Shown: one piece after another, positions 1 through 13,200 of the stretch
Layout: each line of letters opens with the position of its first letter
Numbering within the stretch: position 1 is the stretch's first letter
Assembly: GCA_000708835.1 (NCBI GenBank)
Contig: DF237444.1
Location: 1 to 64,000 of the forward strand
DNA: 64,000 nt
DNA from: Klebsormidium nitens
Lineage: Eukaryota; Streptophyta; Klebsormidiophyceae; Klebsormidiales; Klebsormidiaceae
Direction: 5' to 3'
Translations under genes and position numbers: made by a program
The notes under the pieces: model-generated
Told to the model about the DNA's origin: nothing
Seen by the model: the letters and a program-made list of their open reading frames with translations, nothing else
The model's database searches: none

Positions 1-299
1 GATGATGCGTGCCTATGATTGTACATATCTTTTTCATTTTGGCCATGATCGCATGTCAAGGACGTCATCTCGCAAGAACGTCATATCGCACGACAGTCGG
101 CCATGTCATGAAGAGTTGGTGAAATAATCGCGGCTTGCAGTAAGAACGTAAGGTGAAAGGGGCTCAATTCAGAGGCCTGATTGTAGATGGGATCGTTTGT
201 AATAGGTTCAAGTCTGGTCGGTACCTCGAACGAAGCTGTTCCGTCACAGGATATCTATGCCAGGCGTTGTTTAAAGCCAGACGAGAGCGCCGCCGGTTG

Positions 300-720
300 G
301 CTTGAAAGCATGTGAAGAGTGCCGAAGGTGGCAGTGCTTGTACTGAGCGCCACGCAGAAGGTGGCAGCTTTGAAGGCTTGCCAAAAGCGCTGAAGCTGGC
401 AAAGCTCAATGAGAGCGCCGAAAGTGGCTTGAAGCTCATTGAGAGCGCCGAAGGTGGCAAAGCCCGATCTGGTTGAAGATCGTGAAGTTTGTCGCGGGCG
501 CTGGACCACGTAGACATACGTGCCAGCTTGCGAGGGGGAAGGTGGGAGAAAGGCTCAAAGACCGGCGAGCTTCCCAGTGAATGGGCTGAGAAAGGGGCTC
601 TAAGACGAGCTTCCAAAGGGGAGCGAAAGCTCTCTGGCAAACATCTGCAGGGTATGCAGGAAGATGCTTAGAGACGAGCTTTCGAAGGGGAGCAAAAGCT
701 CGTTAGGACAAGGGCTCGTA
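300..720. repeat. Imperfect short tandem repeats
   Basis: Two small families are visible. A unit around GAGCGCCGAAGGTGGC recurs near 309, 346, 412 and 440, about 28-35 bp apart in the closest copies. A second unit, GACGAGCTTCCAAAGGGGAG, occurs near 604 and again with changes near 673, each followed by a CGAAAGCTC/CAAAAGCTC end. Copies are degenerate, so this looks like an old tandem array and not a coding repeat. Confidence 0.6.
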
Positions 721-879
721 CACCCGAGCGTTTGAAGATCAGGGGGGCTGAGGGGGAGGGGGCTGCTTGCAGATTGCTTGCACTAAAGCTTGCACTACAG
801 CTGGTGCAGAGGAGGAGCGCGCAGTACGCTGATGCCAGTCCACTGTGGAGTGATGCAACCCTTGTTTGGACGGGGAGCC

Positions 880-1590
880 TCTCACAATTACTTGAATTAG
901 CCAAAATAGCTAATTACAAGGTGCTTTGACATCCCTCGGATGTTCCTTCGTTCAAAACACCAAGACCCATGGTGCATGCCTGCCATGTTTTCCATAATAA
1001 TTAGGTAATTTGAGCAATTCTGCTAACTACAACTTCTCAATTGCTCGAATTAGCCGAATTAGCTAATTACAAGGTGTTTGACTTCCTAGGATGTATGTGT
1101 ACCCCTCGCTCATAGTGCGAAGAGCCTACAGATGCACCCTTCCCATGGTTTCCATGATAATTAGCCTAATTCGAGCAATTCTGCTAAGTGCACCCCTGAA
1201 TCACTCAAATTACCGGAATTACGTAATTACAAGGCTTCCAGCATAATTGACGAAAGGCATATTGCTCGTGTTATTCAAATTACGCTAATTATGGCGTGCG
1301 CGGTCCCTTCGTCAACCCCTCTGACGTACAATTGCTCAATTGCTCGAATTAGGCTAATTGTGGATCATGCAAGGCCCTCACATACATCACAGAAGGTCAA
1401 TTGCTCACGTTACTTGAATTAGCCTAATTACGCCGTGCACGGCCCCTCTGTATCACCATGGTTGACTCGTTATTGCTTGATTGCTGAAATAACAAGTAAT
1501 TTTCAAGGTGCACCCCTCCTTTATAGCTTCACAAATGACCGTAATTGCTTGATTGCTCAAATAACAAGTAATTTCAGAGTCACCACTCCT
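880..1590. repeat. Field of degenerate AATTAGC/GCTAATT repeats in both orientations
   Basis: A unit close to TTGCTCGAATTAGCCTAATT recurs in direct orientation near 888, 1037, 1200, 1262, 1335, 1400, 1475 and 1545, and in inverted orientation near 1000 and 1150. Several direct copies are followed by an ACAAGG or ACAAGGTG trailer, and the inverted copies are preceded by a shared TTTCCAT(A/G)ATAATT. Spacing is irregular (about 60-160 bp). The inverted copy at 1000 and the direct copy at 1037 could pair as a hairpin. No coding potential is evident. Confidence 0.65.
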
Positions 1591-3203
1591 CCCTGTATGT
1601 ATTCATATAATGCTAGATACTCACATTGTTATCCGAGTAGGAGAAACCCTTTACATAGTATATGGTGCCGTATTGTACAGCTTGCAAAACCCCAGGCTTC
1701 GATGCTTATACATATGGTATGTGGTCCTTGTTAACCCCTGTTGTGACCTGTTTCAAACCCCAATTCCTCCAGAATCCCCCAAGGCCCGGATTAGCGTTCC
1801 AGTACGCCGATCTGCCAGCTGCAGCAACACTGAGGAAGCAGTGAGAAGGGACCTAAGCCATTCTTGCAAGTTGGGGGCTTCAAAAGCAACCCAAAATGGA
1901 TGCAAGCAGTGAGCAGGGACCTAAGCCAAAATACCCCTTGAAAGAAGGCATGCTTGAAACCTAGAAATTGGTGAATGAGAAGGTGATTGTTGGACAACGT
2001 TGCAGTATATGCAGCCCTACAACGCCAAAGTGACCATTGTACCCCTCAAAATCTCAACATTACCGGCGTTTCATAAGCAGCATCAAGGCTCAAGGCTTAT
2101 TAAACTAAACGAGAGCTGTGCAGCGGTACAGCTTCTGATACACTTTAGGTGCTCAGAAGTGGTGGTTGCTAGGATTGGTACCGAACTTGGGCAGCCAAGA
2201 TCGTCTGCATTCCGCAAAAGCACCAACATGGCTGGACAGTAACAGATGCCGTCTCATGACCAATGACTCTTCCTGATCAATGTGGCAGGGAAGCTGAGCA
2301 AGCATTGCAGGAGATTGCAAATCTACAACATGATTTGCAATGAGATCAATCAGCAAAGCAATCTGCCAACCAAGAGTGCATACTCCCCTTCCATCGAATT
2401 GCTCAATCTGCCATGATCCTTTCTGAAGCAAAGTTGCGCGCTGTGCATCAAAAATGGGGATGCATCATTGTGCATGATGACCTGCAGAGTGCACGCGTGT
2501 TGCAACAACATGTACTGCTTAAGGCTAGTGACTCGATCCTCGCACGAAGCTTGTGCAGATTATTGTATGGCCGCACCGCGCAGCCCAATTCAACTTGGCA
2601 TATAGATAATCAACCTAGGTCGCGCATGGTATACTCTATCATAAAATGTTACATTTGCCGACAATTGAATGGACCGCGTAGCAGGTCTTATCCTTCGAAA
2701 GTTTCATCGAATTGCAAGGGCCATGAAATCTACTTATGCGTAAGCGGACAGAGCACTGAAGGCAGATAAAGCAGATTCCATTGATTGAAAATAACGTCAT
2801 GGAAGTCGAAGTTGACCGGGTTTCATGTCCATGGGGTTGCATGGACTCATGATCGGGACAACCATGAAAAAGGCAGCTTCCCTACTTGGAATTTGTTGCA
2901 TCGACAACCAGATAAAGTTGATTAATTGACATCGAACCAATCGTTCGCCTTGCTCGCTATGCACTTGTTGACTGCAATAAGGTTACTCAATAATGTACAG
3001 CTTGAGCCGGGGATGCAGCTTGATCGCTTATCAAGTCTGCACAGTATGCAACCTGCCTAGATATAGTGTGTGTGCAATGATCTATCTTCCCTCATCTTGT
3101 GCAAACTCCTTCTTCCTTGTATAATCGAGCGCGATCCAACACCAACCCTCAACGCTCGACCAGCCTTCTCTTCAGGCCATTGTGTGCGTTCCGTCAGTTG
3201 TTG

Positions 3204-4200
3204 TTAGTCTTTGCTTTGACTTGTCCCGTCAATCTCCAGTCTGAGTCCCACCCTAGGCCTGTATTTTGCAGCGCCCGAGACACCCTCCGTTCTTTCAGAC
3301 TGTCTCGGGCCAAGAGCCTGTAGCTTCTTGGGCCTCGTTTCCAGTCTTACGCCATCTGGCGCCTCCTCAGATTCTCCGCTTTCGAAAACCCGGCCACCGT
3401 TTTCTTGGTCCTCAACGTCAAGCCGCTCCTTGCTACTTAGCGCAACTTTCCTTTGCGCAACAGCCACCAGATTGCCCAGCGCTCTGAGCGGCCCTGCGCC
3501 CCCCTGCGCGCGCTCGCACAGCGCCAGCATCGAGCCCAGGAGAGGTCGGATCGGCGCAGATGCAGGCAAACCCACTGCATCCCGCAAAAGCAGCCCGACC
3601 GTCGCAATCGTGGACTCGGGATCCATCTCAACCACGTTGCACAACTCTGCGATGGTCTCCAGGGTCTGTGCAAGCTCTGACTCCCCTCCAACAATACTGT
3701 CGCTGCGCTCAAACGACTTCGCCGGGATTGAAGGCTCTTCCGCCTTGGCCTTCCCTTTGCGGTCCGCTTCTTTCTTGCTCGTCTCGTCCTCTTTAGCATC
3801 ACTTCTTTCAAGACCCTTTCCGCCGCTCCTGACTGCACTCTGCGGTTCTTTGCTTCCCAAGCGCACTCCCGGCTCAAGGCCCGGGACTTGCGCTGCCCCA
3901 CCTCCCCGTTCTTCTGGGCCGTCTGTCGCCCCTTCCCCAATTTCCTTTGACCTCTGCTCTTCTTCTCGGAGATGCTCCCCGACCTTCGCAGCTCCCTCCG
4001 TTGCCCCCACAGGCGCCGCTTCGTCCTCCCCTTCTTTCTCTTCGTCATCCTCACCCTCCGAGTCCTCGGCTAACTGTTTCCGACGGCTTGATGACGTCAG
4101 CCGCTGCCGGATGCTGCGCTTCCTGTCCAGCTGGCGAGTCGAGTCTCTCCCTCTGATGTGGCCCTTTTGAAAGAGAGACAGGCGCGCCAGGGTCTCAGCC
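3204..4200 (-). other. VPS13-like gene, exon 64: acidic linker and unrecognised C-terminal domain
   Basis: The final exon encodes about 332 residues. It joins exon 63 in phase (AG + G), giving DDADHRAETLARL. The first 190 residues are low complexity (Arg/Ser then Glu/Lys/Gly). Near residue 190 of the exon a compact helical segment begins (LAQTLETIAELCNVVEMD, then VGLLLRDAVGLP, then a Leu-rich run with LLGSMLALCERA) before a charged end. I do not recognise this helical block. It could alternatively be a separate short gene, but the splice acceptor, matching phase and lack of an ATG near the exon start favour one transcript. Confidence 0.6.
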
Positions 4201-7200
4201 CTGCAAAGAAGCACACGGCTCAGCAGGGGCATCCAGGGAACTGTGATGAGGAGGAGGAAACCAGAGAAATGCTTCGCGTCGCTTCCTAGTGGGGAAAGAT
4301 TTGAGGGTACGAACAAAACTTGACCCCGATTGCGACGCTGATAGAAACGCCAAACTAGAGTAGTCAAGCAAAAACTTTGAAGCACACTCAGGGCAGGCAT
4401 GGCGTGTTTGCAACGAATTCAAGAGCAGACTGTTGCTAGGACCCCGTCAGTTTCTTCCTGTTTCTAAACAGATTTGCTGATCATGATCTCTCTTTTCAAA
4501 AATAGAGAAATCTTTCTTTGAGAACCTTCATATATCTAACGATTTCTCAAAATCACTCCATCAAGTCTATTTGTGCTTGAAGCTTGTTCTTCTCGACACC
4601 CGACCAGAGGCGCTGACCTGTGGTCCGCGTCGTCCTGCGGCCCCGTCAGCTGGTGGTCCACGGTGAAGGTGAGGCCGCGCTTGAACGCGATGGCGTGCCG
4701 GTTCAGCTTGACGAGCAGGCTCTGGTGCAGGTCGCGCGTGCGGCACTTGAGGCGCAGCTGGTGCGGGATGCGCATCTTGGCGCCCCCCAGCGACAAGATC
4801 GCCGTCCACGCAATTGCCACCTCCAGGCGGCCCTCGATGCCCGCCACTGACACCATGTCTGCGCCCCCAGCCGCACGGCGAGTCAGAGGATTGAGGTTTT
4901 GTCATGGCGGGGAAAGACGGTGGCCCCAAGAGCCGTTGCTGGCAAAAGAGAAGCAGTGAAAAGGACCCAGGCCAGAGTGGAAGTAACAAACGCGTGAAGC
5001 TGATTGGGCAGGATTCGGTAGCAAGCGGAACTCGTGCTTGCATCGCCATCAGCCGTCACGACAGCTGTTCAAGGTCCAAAATCTTCGACTCAAAAATCAC
5101 CAGGACAGTCTTATATGCATCTACATAGCATAGGGAAGCGTGTCGAGACCTCCTCGTTGTGAGAAAGGAGATTGCCTGGTAAACTCTCTGAAAAAGCGTG
5201 GGGCCACTTCGGAGCCGCACCTTGGTAGTTGACGACGGCCTTGGCCTTGTGGCTGCGGATGTCGAAGTAGATGACGCGCTGGTCCGTCATCAGCAGCGCC
5301 TTGTGCTCCTGGATCTGCAAGTAGTCCACGATGCGCTCGCCCGCGTAGCGACCCCCGTTCAGCAGGCTCAGCGTCGTCGCCAGAATCTGAAACTCCTTTG
5401 ACGACGCCTGCAGATGGGCGCGAACATACGAGGTGTCAGCACAGTCCTTCTGCTGGACATGCGTGAAAATACCACAACAGCATCTACTTCGACTGATGCT
5501 TCGAGGAGTCGCATCCTAAAACGAAAACGGACGGTAGAAAGTGGACCAAGGAAAGGTGGGGCATTTTCAGGAGTTGCACGCCGGTTAATAAAATTCTCAT
5601 CGGAACCAAGGAAGCATTTGCGACGAGATAACCAAGGCATCCCTCATTCCCACAAGCAAGCCTCCGCAAATCACGCCGACGCCGAGCCCTTCCCCTCTCA
5701 CCTGTACGCCTTCCTCCCGGCCAAAGTTGCGCGGGGGCCGCACCCGCACGAGGGGCGCCCTGATGACGTCATCCCCGATGTTGCGGATCCCCGTGCCGAC
5801 CCCGCCCGCGGTCTTGGACATGCACGCGAAGATGCCGGACAGCGGCTTGGTGACCGCGCCCACCAGGCCGTGCCCCGTGCCCTGCACGCACCCCACCACG
5901 CCGTTCTCCTCCGCGCCCGCCAGCGGGCTCGTCACCAGGCCGCCGATGCCCTCGTAGCAACCCTGGCCCACGCCCTGCGAACGCAGCGAATGGCGGATTT
6001 TGTTTGTAAGGTGACTAGGCTGATCTCGGAATATGAGATCTTGTTCCAGAAGTCAGCAGCGAGCTGGTCCGTCGTCTGAGTGCGCAAGGGGCCTCAATCC
6101 AATGGGGAAGTGGGAAATCTGCAACCATATCCACACCCTCAGCCAAGAAGAAGCCGACGCTCTGATCTTACCGAGAGCAAGAGCAAGAGCTCTTCGTGTG
6201 TAGGCGCGAGCTGTGGTCGTGATTCAAACGATTACTAAATTGTGCGAACACCGTCATCTTCAGAAGAGAGGAGGGAGTTGGCCCAAACGCTTCAGAGCGC
6301 AGGGGGCCCCAATCCAGCGGTGACCTGGGACCTTTGCAGAGCGAAGCCGCACATACTCTGACAAAACGGCAAGAGCTTTCCGTCCGCGATGCGTGCTTGT
6401 GCTTTACCTGCGCGCCCTGGATGAAGGCCTCCTGCGTGTTGGCGGGCCGCTCGGAGAAGCGCTGCACGAAGTCGTCGTCGAGGGAGAGCACGGCGAGGCC
6501 CTTGCTGACGCTGCCCATGAGCAGGCTCATGAAGTTGAACACGCCGTACGCGCTGTTCTTCACCAGGCTGATCGACCCAGCCGCCGCGCCCTTGAAAAAC
6601 TCCTCCGGCCTGCCACACGGGATATGGGCAACCGTCAGCAGCAACCACGATCCTTCACACGCTCTGGATGGGCGAGTGCAGTAAACCAGTTCATCGATCA
6701 TGTTGCGCGGACCCTCCTTTGCTTGTTAGTACTTTTACCGCCCAGCTCTGCACTCCATTCCCTTATTAAAGTCGTATACCACTTCACCTTGCAACCACTC
6801 GGGACGACAAGAACACCTTCCAACATCCCTTCGACAAAACTTCTTAATTATGGAACCAAGGATGGAAAGGTGTAAAAAGCAAAAATGCGGAGAAAGAGTG
6901 GTTACGTGGTGGCCTTGGCCGGCTCGGTGAAGAAGTCGAGGACGCCGGTGCCGAGGGAGTGCACGAGGCTGACGGGCGAGCCGAGCAGGTCGAGGCTGCC
7001 CAGGATCTTGTGGATCTCCTGCAGGCTCTGGATCAGGTAGTGGTTCGACACCGCGCGCACCAGCCGGTCGCTGTTCAGAAACACGTTGTCCAGCACCAGG
7101 CTGCACGCAAAAGAACAGGTTGCGGGGTCAATCAGGAAGTTGCAAGTTCGGATCTTATTGAGATGACCGTGGCGGACAGATTTGGCTGAAGAGAGTTTAA

Positions 7201-10200
7201 TCAAGGGCGCCGACTGTACCGCAATCAAGATACAGCTTTCGTTCAATCAATCATAGCAGCTTTCTGTGGGACAAGCCACCTGGCACAAGGCTGAGAGCAA
7301 GCACTGACGGTCTTTCAGCGGCTCGGAACACTTTGGTGACGGGGACAAGTATGCGGCGGCGGCGGCGCTCACCTGTTGAGGCGCAGCGGCGCGGTGGTGA
7401 AGGAGACGAGCGGGAAGCCGAGCGCGGAGGCGTACTTGCGGACCTGCCAGGCGGCGTTGTCGGCCTCGCGCCAGCCGGGGTCCACCGCGAAGTCGACGTT
7501 GACGCGCACGGGGCGGATGCAGAAGCGCTCGAAGTACCAGCGCGTGCCCTGCTTGCCCGTCACCCAGTTGGCCGGGTCCAGCAGCGAGTGCGAGTACGCG
7601 TCCTGCAGCAAGAACGACGGCTCCGCCCACGACGACTGCACGGGGGGGCGAGGAGTGGGTCAGAGGACAGGTCGGCAAGAGCCGAAAACAATCGATGTCG
7701 TGTTAGAGGCATTAAGCACATCACCGGAAGTGGCACGGAAGTGAGGCCGATTGGCGAATTGAACGATAAAGATGAGACTGCTTGGAGGCAAAGGTATTGT
7801 TGATATTTCAAGCTCCGACCTTGCAACAACATTCGAAAGACGGAAAGACAAGTGGCCCCTTGCTGTGCACACCAGAGCCTCCGCCTAAGGGAGGAGGATG
7901 GCGGCTTGCCCCCCACTTGATTCAATTGTCGTCTGGAGAGACAACAGCAGCATACGAATGCACTCAAGGGGAGGTACACTCAAAACTGTTAAATGTCTGC
8001 ACTGCGCTCTCAAAAAACAGCCTGGTACCACGCTACGGATCATTCAGATTGTGAGTCCCTCACCGCTGCGGCGTACTTGGGGTCGTGCAGGTCTTGCAGG
8101 GGCAGGCCGTGCGCGTACGCGATGAGCGCGTCCACGAAGTCCTCCTCCAGGTGCAGGTCCACCTCTTGCAGCATGAACAGGAAATTCTTGAAATACGTGA
8201 TGCCCGGCTGCCCGCCCAGCACCGCCCACTCCAGCGTCACCAGCGGCAGCCCCACCGCCTTCTCGCGCTCGCGCCGCACGTTCTGCACACGGGTTCCGAA
8301 CCATTGGTTTGTACCGTCCACTCGGAGAAGCATAGTAGGGCAATGAGTATGTCGTATGCAAACAAAAGGACAAACATCTAGGCGGCCGGCCTCTCCCAGG
8401 GCATGGCTCCTAGCTTAGCCGTTCGGTGATCGGCTGGAAAGGAACGAAACTCATGGAATCTGAACGAGCGGTCCTGCGGGTCTGCGGCTCCAGTACATCC
8501 AGCGATTATGGAGGGACTTTCTCGCTGCCAAGCCTCCAAGCAGGCTTTCTTGCGGGCGCCTTGAGGAGCAGCCCAGTACATCTTGCTCCGGAACAAGCTG
8601 CGCCCCACCTGCGCCTTGATGAGCACGACGGGCTGCGTCGTTGTAAGCAGCTGGTTGTCGACCTGCGCGCTGCCGATGGTCAGCTCGTACACCTGCTCGC
8701 GCTCCGACACGCGCCGCGCAAAGTGCAGCCCGCCCAGCGTCACGCGCGCAATCTCGCGCGGCACGTGGTCCACCACCGACAAGCCCACGCCCGCCAGATT
8801 CACCTGCAACCGAGCGGTATTACGTCAGCAATAAAGGCGGAACGAATCTGGTTTCGAGAGGCGCTGTTCCCGAGGGCCGGGCCGGCGACACAGGGTAAAC
8901 GTGCGGCGGCAGATATCGGATGGCGGAGTTGTCAAGCCTGGAGTACGCGAGCACTGGTACTCTGTACATGCACTGCGACGCAAGTGAGGCCCGCCTTGGA
9001 ACATTTTCCCCTCCAGATCAACTGCATCCAATCAGGCAAACATGTGATGGCCTTTGTACAAGGATGCTAGAGTGTACATTGGGCGCCCACCTCAAGCACG
9101 TGGCCTTGGTCCTCGTCGGTGGCGACGACGTCGGAGCGCCAGTGCAGGCGCAGGCGGAGGTCCCCCGTGACGCGGTCCTTCTCGGTGCGCTTCTGCAGCG
9201 TGAGCCACTGGTAGCGCGGCAGCGTGTCGTCCAGGTACGCCACCGGCACGTTCACCTCGCCCACGAACACGTCCGCGCCCACCGCGCGCCGGCTGAACAC
9301 CTGCGCACAGGAAAAGGGGCATTCAGAAATTGTTGCTGCGAATTGCACGTCGAAAAGAGCCTGATCATCGTCCCTTGCAAAAAGGTTTAAGTCGCAAAAG
9401 CAGAACAAGTTCAGCCACTTGGCCGCATCCACCGCTGCAGCAGCTTGGGGCAGGGGCAACAGGCGCCTTCTCGCTCGGGCCTCGCACGATGAAAGGATTG
9501 GCCCCTCTATCTTGCTGCCACGTAGTCCTCCTTTCCTCACCTGCGCAGTGAGCGTGGCCGAGTGCGGCACGCCGTCGAAGACAAAGGCCTCGTTCCAGAC
9601 GGGGAAGTAGCTGTCGTGCACCACGGCGGTGCGCCCGGGGAGCGCCCCCTGGCAGCCCACCACCACATACGCATCACACGAGCGCTGCAGCCCGGGCACT
9701 CCCCCGGCCGCCACGCTGGACAGGTGGCGCGCCTCCACCACCTTCACCGCCAGCTGGCCGACCTCCTCCTTCTTCGCCGTGCGCGACGGGCCCAGCGCGG
9801 GCTTCTTCAAACTCCGCATCTTGCGCATTTTCAGCTTGAGCGGCCGGAAGGGGGGCTGGATGACAAGGGCCTGGGGCCCCCCCTCGCGGTCGTCCATCAT
9901 CTCGCGGTTGATGGCCACCAGCTCCTCGAGCTGCGCGAGCTCTTGCTCTTTTTGGGCGACGGTCAGCGTCATGAGCTCCAGCTGCGTGGCGGTCCAGGAC
10001 GTGGCCAGCCGGATGCGGCCGCTGACGCGGTCGCGCGCGTTGCGGCGGCCCAGCGTGTACCACGACAGGTCGCGGTCCAGGGTGTCGCCGGACACCAGCG
10101 GGAGGTACACCTGGCAGAGAGGAGGGAGAACGGGGGGTATGAGTGGGGCGGAGAGAGAGCTGGGAGGCAAAGGGTGTCAGAGGTCAGCGAGCTCTCTCAC

Positions 10201-13200
10201 ATCTACGTGCCTCGCCTGGCCAAGGAAGCTTTCTTCTCTGCAGAAGAAGAAGAAACGGAAGTTGAGTCGATTACGCGAGAAGGACCAAGAGGGACGGAAA
10301 TACCAGGCCATCCAACAGCGAGAGAAAAAAGGGTTTGGATGAAGAAAGCGCAGCACGCAGCTGCATGCTACTGCATGCGATTGAGCCCGAAACAGACAAC
10401 TGCGTTGTCACTTTGGCAATCCCAGAATCATGCGTCATCAAAAGCGGGCAAGAGCAGGATTTCCATAGCAAAGCGAGCCTCTTTAGCTGAGTTGCTCGAG
10501 CTGTCCCGAGCAATCTTCTATCTTGGCAACTGTCTTCCAGCGCAGCACCTTTTGACGAAAAGGAAAACGAGTCCCCACGGGTCGCGCTCACCTCCCCCAG
10601 GAAGACGTCCCGCCCGACCCGCTCCGCGCTGAAGACGCTGACGTGCAAGTCCGCGGACGTGCGCACGGCCTTGAACGCCAGCTCCTCGTTCCACTGCGGC
10701 TGCGTCGTGCGGCTGCGCGCCGCGCTGCGCTTGCGCTGCAGCTCCACCTCCACCACGCAGTACGGGTTGCAGTGCTCGCGCTTGCTCGCCAAACCCTCCG
10801 CGCTCACCAGCCGCACCACCAGGTCGCCCCCAAGCACCTCGCCCTCCTCCACCGCGCTCAGCTTTCGCGCATGCGCCGCCAAACTGTCTCGGTACACCTC
10901 TTCCTCGGCCGGCCCGCCGCTGCGGCGCTGTGTCCGGGGGTCGACTTCCGGCGACTCCTCCACCTCGCTCGGCCCCCACACCGTGTGGGGGTTCCTCATG
11001 ACCGGCAGGTGGTTGACATTGACGCGGCGCGCGGCGTACACGGTGCGCGATACCGCGGCGCCCAATGTGTCCCCCACAACCTCGGTTCCCCCCAGGAATG
11101 TCGCGGCCGCCGCCCCCGCCGCTGACTGCACAAACTGCTCGGCGCGGTCGCCTCGCGTCGCGGCCAGCGCGTTGCTGACGGCAGCGGCCGCGATCGCGGC
11201 GGCGGCGAACTTATGGAAGCCCTCGACGGAGTCTAGGGATATTCGGGTTTGCCGGCGCGACGACGACGCACGCGCGGCCGGGAAATCCTCCCGGGCATCG
11301 AGGAAGGAGCCGTCGCTGTCCGATTCGGAAACGTTTGTGGCGTGCCCGTTGGAGAAGAGCCCGTTCTCGCCCCAACGCACCAGCTCGCCTCCGCCCTCCG
11401 ACTGCTCGTCCGTGTCGTCAGAGCTTCTCCACCGGTTGCCGCCCATTCCCCGTTGCAAGGAAGAAGCGAGTCCATTTCCATTCCTTTCCGGCGTCGCTGG
11501 TTCAAGGCCTGAAGACAGCGTCTCCGCCAAGCTGGCATCCGGCTCGTGCCCTTTTTCCTCGGCTTCCAATACTCTGTTCGACTCCCGGGCAAAGATGTCC
11601 GCACTTGACAAAGATTGCAAACTCTGCGCGTTAAGAGGACCCATCAGAGGGTTCTGGATCATCTCCGACCCGAATGCTTGCAGACGAGGCTGGCCGTCTC
11701 CTTCCGCTTGATCGCCTGCTGGCTGACTCATCTTCAGCTCTGCCTCGGCCAATGCGGGCGACCATGCCCCATCTACTTCAGAATGGACCGCTGGCTGCAC
11801 ACCAACCGTCTGCACTGCTTTTCGCACATCGCTGTTCATCAGTGCCAGCTCAGCATCCCGACTGAACTCCTCCTTTTCCTTCCGCCGCTTGCTTTTTCTC
11901 ATCCTCAACCGTTCCATCGCTGCCGCCAGAACGCCCTTCCCCGACCCCGCACTTTTCGCATGTCCGTTCGCCCCCTCCTGCCGGCTGCTCGTCCCACTCA
12001 GAGCGATGACGTCACTATCACGTGAAACCGACGGCACTTCCGTCAGCTGGCCACCAGAGCCATGCCCCCCGTTGACCGACGACCCAGCATCCAATGTAGC
12101 TGAAGCTGGCAGCTGCCGTTCCACTGCGAGTCGCTCCATCTCCCTTCCAGACACCTCCGTGAGGCCACCCTTCGGCTTCAGACGCTCGAGCACCTCCACC
12201 GCCGCCGCTTTCGACGCGGCCGCCGACCTGGCGAGCGGAGACAGCGGCCGCGGTCTAAGCGGAGCCACTGTTGGCCCGCTATCAGCTGGCTTGCGCAATG
12301 CTGCCTCTTCGTCGGCTGCCGCGGGCGCTTCTTGCGCTCCCTCGAAACCCGGACCCCCCGACGCGAATCGGGCAACTTTGGGACCACTGTCCCGGCTGCC
12401 GGCCCCTGCTGCTCTCGCCCGTTCTAGTTCAGCTGCCATCCAGTGCCTGTGGCCCAGCCCGTCTTCAGGATCGAATACGCGAGCAGACAGCCCCCCCCCG
12501 CCTCTCTCCGCTTCTTGCAGCCGGCTCTCGATACTCAACGACCTCCTCGTCTCTGCGAGGGTCGGCCGCTCGATGTGAGCTTCCTCCACTTCGGGCGGCA
12601 GCGACTGGTTCCTGCGGTGACCCCCGGACCGCATCGGCACCAGCGGGCTCGTGAAGATGTGCCTCTCGCCATCGTTCCCGGTGGGCGAGAAAAACAGATC
12701 GGGGCTGGTAGGTCGGCTGCTCAGCGCGCTGCCCGCCCCAGGCGGGGCGTGCGGGGCGTCCTTGTGCGACCCCCAAGAGAAGCGCCTGGCGCGCTCCAGA
12801 AACGATCGCCGCTGCTCCAGCTTGCGCTGGTGCATCTCCACCGAAGCGGTGGGGGACTGCGGGAGGAGAGAGCCCGGGGGGGTGCCGTCCGCGCCGGAGG
12901 TCGCAGACTGGACCAGGGGGGGACGCTCGCCGGTTGTGGGGTCGATGGGCTCCTGGCAAGCCACCAGTCGATTGTCAGTGAATAACGGAGGAATCGACAC
13001 TGATAGCCGGACAACTTATCACCGCTGTTCGTAGGGCACTTCCTTAGGGTTCTTCAAAAGATCACCGAGTCAGGCCAATGTCCCCTGCCAGAAGCGCACA
13101 TCCAGTAACTTGCACAGACATCGTAGTGCAATGTGAATGCGCTACTGTGCGCTCCACACCTGGTGCCTGACGGGGAGGGGCAGCGCGGGGTCGGCGAGCG

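Larger units (their letters stand above)
1..3203. other. Left-edge intergenic region, no gene recognised
   Basis: No reading frame here has protein-like composition or a splice structure I can follow. The longest minus-strand frame (164-640) is made of repeated Leu-Pro-Pro-Ser-Ala-Leu blocks and reflects the tandem DNA repeat beneath it. From about 2000 to 3200 the sequence is ordinary AT-richer spacer. The region lies 3' of the giant minus-strand gene ending at 3204, so its right end probably contains that gene's 3' UTR and polyadenylation site, which I cannot place. Confidence 0.5.

Noticed and set aside
164-640. 158-codon minus-strand open frame
   Set aside because: It is a translation of the short tandem repeat, with Leu-Pro-Pro-Ser-Ala-Leu recurring; no domain or splice context.
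2413-2769. 118-codon plus-strand open frame
   Set aside because: Composition is not protein-like, no homology recognised, and it stands alone in spacer.
3204-4400. Separate single-exon gene at the end of the VPS13-like locus
   Set aside because: A good acceptor at 4200 joins exon 63 in phase, and the sequence upstream of that acceptor reads like intron.
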